In this document: positions 61,603 through 64,000 of the stretch, piece by piece
Numbering within the stretch: position 1 is the stretch's first letter
How the letters are laid out: every line of letters starts with the position of its first letter
Assembly (NCBI RefSeq): GCF_020594515.1
Contig: NZ_JAJCTH010000006.1
Span: 1-64,000, forward strand
Length of the DNA stretch: 64,000 nt
Source of the DNA: Rhodoferax sp. U2-2l
GTDB taxonomy: Bacteria; Pseudomonadota; Gammaproteobacteria; Burkholderiales; Burkholderiaceae_C
Direction: 5' to 3'
The notes under the pieces: generated by a model
The model's database searches: none
The model's input: the letters and a program-made list of their open reading frames with translations, nothing else
What the model was told of the DNA's origin: nothing
Program-made: the position numbers and the translations under genes

Positions 61603-62229
61603 ATGAAGAACCTGCAATACTTGATCAAAATGCACGCTTGGCGCACGCCGTTGGCGGCCCTCGGTTGGTGGCTGGCTGCATCGGTCGCTTTGGCCGCGCA
61701 GGTTGACGTACCGCCAAAAAGCCCCAAACAGGTCAAGCCAACGTCGCCAAGCCGCGTGGAACTCAAGTCCAAGGCCAACCAGATGGCGGCAGGCGTGCGC
61801 GCTGCCGAGACTGCGCTGAGCCCGGCTGAACTGGCCATAGCGCAGCGGGTGGAGGTGGGTCGGATGCCCTGTGAGCTTGGCGCGTTTGTCACGGTGGAGG
61901 CTGATGCGAGCATGCCAGGTTACTTTGACGTCGCTGGCAAAAAATTCAAATTCCGGATGGTCCCGGTGGTGAGCAGCACCGGCGCCATTCGTCTGGAAGA
62001 TGCGGCCGCGGGTGCGGTGTGGCTCCAGTTGTCCAACAAATCGATGCTGATGAATCACAAAACCGGCTCCCGGATCGCAGACGCGTGTATGACCCCGATG
62101 CAGGTGGCTGTGGCTGATGCCATGCTCAAGAGTCCGCCGCCCAGCTTGCTTGAGCCTTTGCCGGTAGCTCAAATTCCTGCCTCGCCAGTGATGTTGACGC
62201 CCCCTACGCTGGAGAGCGCGGTACGTTGA
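61603..62229 (+). CDS. Exported protein of unknown function
   Basis: A 208-residue protein with an N-terminal signal peptide (basic MKNLQYLIKMHAWR, hydrophobic core to about residue 32, ALAAQ cleavage region). The mature part has a Lys-Pro-rich stretch, a core with VGRMPCELGAFVTVEADASM, FDVAGKKFKFRMVPVVSST and GAVWLQLSNKSMLMNHKTG, and a Pro-rich tail. Two Cys (about 89 and 166) could pair. Not recognised beyond memory of similar proteins beside mdh-acnB in Comamonadaceae. AGGAG precedes the ATG; it lies 29 bases after the lyase gene. Confidence 0.8.
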   Translation: MKNLQYLIKMHAWRTPLAALGWWLAASVALAAQVDVPPKSPKQVKPTSPSRVELKSKANQMAAGVRAAETALSPAELAIAQRVEVGRMPCELGAFVTVEADASMPGYFDVAGKKFKFRMVPVVSSTGAIRLEDAAAGAVWLQLSNKSMLMNHKTGSRIADACMTPMQVAVADAMLKSPPPSLLEPLPVAQIPASPVMLTPPTLESAVR

Positions 62230-62290
62230 TGTGTACCGATTGCGATTCTTGACTGTTTGCCTGACCTGATTAAAAAGAAGGAGTTTTACT

Positions 62291-64000
62291 ATGTTGCAAG
62301 CCTATCGCGCCCACGTTGCTGAGCGCGCCACCCTGGGTATTCCCGCATTGCCCTTGACCGCACAGCAAACGGCCGACCTGATTGACCTGCTGAAGAACCC
62401 GCCCGCTGGCGAAGAAACCTTCCTGCTTGACCTGATCACGCACCGCGTGCCGGCCGGTGTCGATGACGCAGCCAAGGTCAAAGCCAGCTACCTGGCCGCC
62501 GTAGCCCATGGCACTGAAGTCTGCAGCCTGATCAGCCGGGCCAAGGCCACCGAGTTGCTCGGCACCATGTTGGGCGGCTACAACCTGACCCCGCTGATCG
62601 ACCTGCTTGACGACGCTGCCGTGGCTGGTGTTGCCGCAGAAGCGCTGAAAAAGACCCTGTTGATGTTTGACCAGTTTCATGACGTCAAGGAAAAGGCCGA
62701 CAAGGGCAACACCTTTGCCAAGGCTGTGCTGCAAAGCTGGGCCGACGCCGAATGGTTTACCAGCCGCCCCGAAGTGCCGCAAAGCATCACCCTGACCGTG
62801 CTCAAGGTCACCGGCGAAACCAACACCGATGACCTGAGCCCGGCACCTGATGCCTGGAGCCGCCCGGACATCCCCTTGCATGCACTGGCCATGCTGAAGA
62901 ACAAACGTGACGGCATCACCCCTGAAGAAGACGGCAAACGCGGCCCGGTCAAGTTCATCGAAGACCTGCGCGCGCGTGGCAACCTGGTCGCCTACGTGGG
63001 TGATGTGGTCGGCACCGGGTCAAGCCGCAAATCGGCCACCAACAGCGTGTTGTGGTTCACCGGTGAAGACATTCCGTTTGTGCCCAACAAGCGCTTTGGT
63101 GGCGTCTGCCTGGGGGCCAAGATTGCGCCGATTTTCTACAACACCATGGAAGATGCTGGTGCCCTGCCGATCGAGCTGGATGTGAGTCAGATGAACATGG
63201 GTGACACCATCGAGCTGCGTCCCTACGACGGCAAGGCGCTCAAGGATGGCAAGGTCATCGCCGAGTTCACGCTCAAGAGTGAAGTACTGTTTGACGAAGT
63301 GCGCGCCGGTGGCCGGATTCCGCTGATCATTGGCCGGGGCTTGACCGCCAAGGCGCGTGAATCGCTGGGCTTGCCGGTATCTACACTGTTCCGGCTGCCG
63401 CAAAACCCCAAGGCGACCGGCAAAGGCTTCACCTTGGCGCAAAAAATGGTCGGCCGTGCCTGCGGTCTGCCCGAAGGTCAGGGCGTCTTGCCCGGCACCT
63501 ATTGCGAACCCAAGATGACCAGCGTCGGCTCACAAGACACCACCGGCCCGATGACCCGTGACGAACTCAAAGACCTGGCTTGCCTGGGCTTCAGCGCTGA
63601 TTTGGTGATGCAATCCTTCTGCCACACCGCGGCTTACCCCAAGCCAGTCGACGTGAAGATGCACCACGAGTTGCCCGAGTTCATCAGCAACCGCGGTGGC
63701 ATCCCGCTGCGCCCCGGTGACGGCATCATCCACAGCTGGCTCAACCGCATGTTGCTGCCAGACACCGTGGGCACCGGCGGTGACAGCCACACCCGCTTCC
63801 CGATTGGCATCAGCTTCCCGGCCGGTTCTGGGCTGGTGGCCTTTGGTGCCGCCACTGGCGTCATGCCGCTGGACATGCCTGAGAGTGTGCTGGTGCGTTT
63901 CAAAGGCAAGATGCAGCCCGGTGTCACGCTGCGTGATCTGGTTAACGCCATTCCGCTGTACGCCATCAAGTCCGGCGAGCTGACGGTCGCCAAACAAGGC
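62291..64000 (+). CDS. acnB: Aconitate hydratase B (partial, cut by window end)
   Basis: Isomerises citrate to isocitrate; AcnB can also act on 2-methylcitrate products. The first 570 residues are in the window: the N-terminal HEAT-like domain (about 1-160), the swivel domain with [19 protein letters not shown] (about 240-258), and the start of the catalytic domains with [20 protein letters not shown] (about 493-512). The cluster cysteines lie beyond the end. AAGGAG stands 9 bases before ATG 62291. It continues past base 64000 without a stop. Confidence 0.95.
   Translation, partial: MLQAYRAHVAERATLGIPALPLTAQQTADLIDLLKNPPAGEETFLLDLITHRVPAGVDDAAKVKASYLAAVAHGTEVCSLISRAKATELLGTMLGGYNLTPLIDLLDDAAVAGVAAEALKKTLLMFDQFHDVKEKADKGNTFAKAVLQSWADAEWFTSRPEVPQSITLTVLKVTGETNTDDLSPAPDAWSRPDIPLHALAMLKNKRDGITPEEDGKRGPVKFIEDLRARGNLVAYVGDVVGTGSSRKSATNSVLWFTGEDIPFVPNKRFGGVCLGAKIAPIFYNTMEDAGALPIELDVSQMNMGDTIELRPYDGKALKDGKVIAEFTLKSEVLFDEVRAGGRIPLIIGRGLTAKARESLGLPVSTLFRLPQNPKATGKGFTLAQKMVGRACGLPEGQGVLPGTYCEPKMTSVGSQDTTGPMTRDELKDLACLGFSADLVMQSFCHTAAYPKPVDVKMHHELPEFISNRGGIPLRPGDGIIHSWLNRMLLPDTVGTGGDSHTRFPIGISFPAGSGLVAFGAATGVMPLDMPESVLVRFKGKMQPGVTLRDLVNAIPLYAIKSGELTVAKQG

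Overview
The window looks like a chromosomal segment of a Burkholderiales betaproteobacterium, most likely Comamonadaceae (Rhodoferax/Polaromonas-like). This rests on gene order (rne/rluC; plsX-fabHDG-acpP-fabF-rpoE-rseAB-mucD-lepAB-rnc-era-recO-pdxJ-acpS-nagZ; leuCDB-asd-fimV-truA-trpFBA-accD; sdhCDAB-sdhE-gltA; mdh-acnB), on high GC content, and on a short interspersed hairpin repeat built around TAGCTAT that I associate with that family. The species cannot be fixed from the sequence alone. I see no rRNA, tRNA, CRISPR array or intact insertion sequence.

Layout. 1-9.3 kb: RNase E (minus strand) divergent from rluC, a HAD phosphatase, a Rieske protein and an SppA-type protease; then an RsmI-like methyltransferase and Maf on the minus strand, and yceD-rpmF. 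9.3-15 kb: the fatty-acid synthesis cluster plsX-fabH-fabD-fabG-acpP-fabF. 15-27.8 kb: the envelope-stress sigma factor with its regulators and MucD protease, then lepA-lepB-DUF4845-rnc-era, recO-pdxJ-acpS-nagZ. A previously unlisted-looking 35-codon gene with its own ribosome site, promoter-like region and terminator lies antisense between era and recO. 27.8-34.8 kb: small proteins (YciH, DUF3820, CBS pair) and a two-gene signalling unit, a REC-EAL protein followed by a CHASE-PAS3 hybrid histidine kinase.

34.8-38.3 kb is the accessory part: a guanidinium exporter under a guanidine-II (mini-ykkC) riboswitch, then a HipB/HipA toxin-antitoxin pair. The antitoxin carries about eleven 12-residue tandem repeats, and the pair is bracketed by an intact YgjP-type metallopeptidase gene and a decayed copy of that gene's 3' end, the footprint of an insertion or duplication.

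38.3-64 kb is core metabolism: lysS, yggT, a three-unit palindromic tandem repeat, accD, trpA-trpB-trpF, truA, fimV, asd, leuB, leuD, an entericidin-like lipoprotein, leuC, gltA, sdhE and sdhBADC on the minus strand. A GntR/HutC regulator with a palindromic operator candidate faces mdh, followed by a CitE-like lyase, an exported hypothetical protein and acnB (cut by the window end). The last 11 kb thus groups several TCA-cycle enzymes around one regulator.
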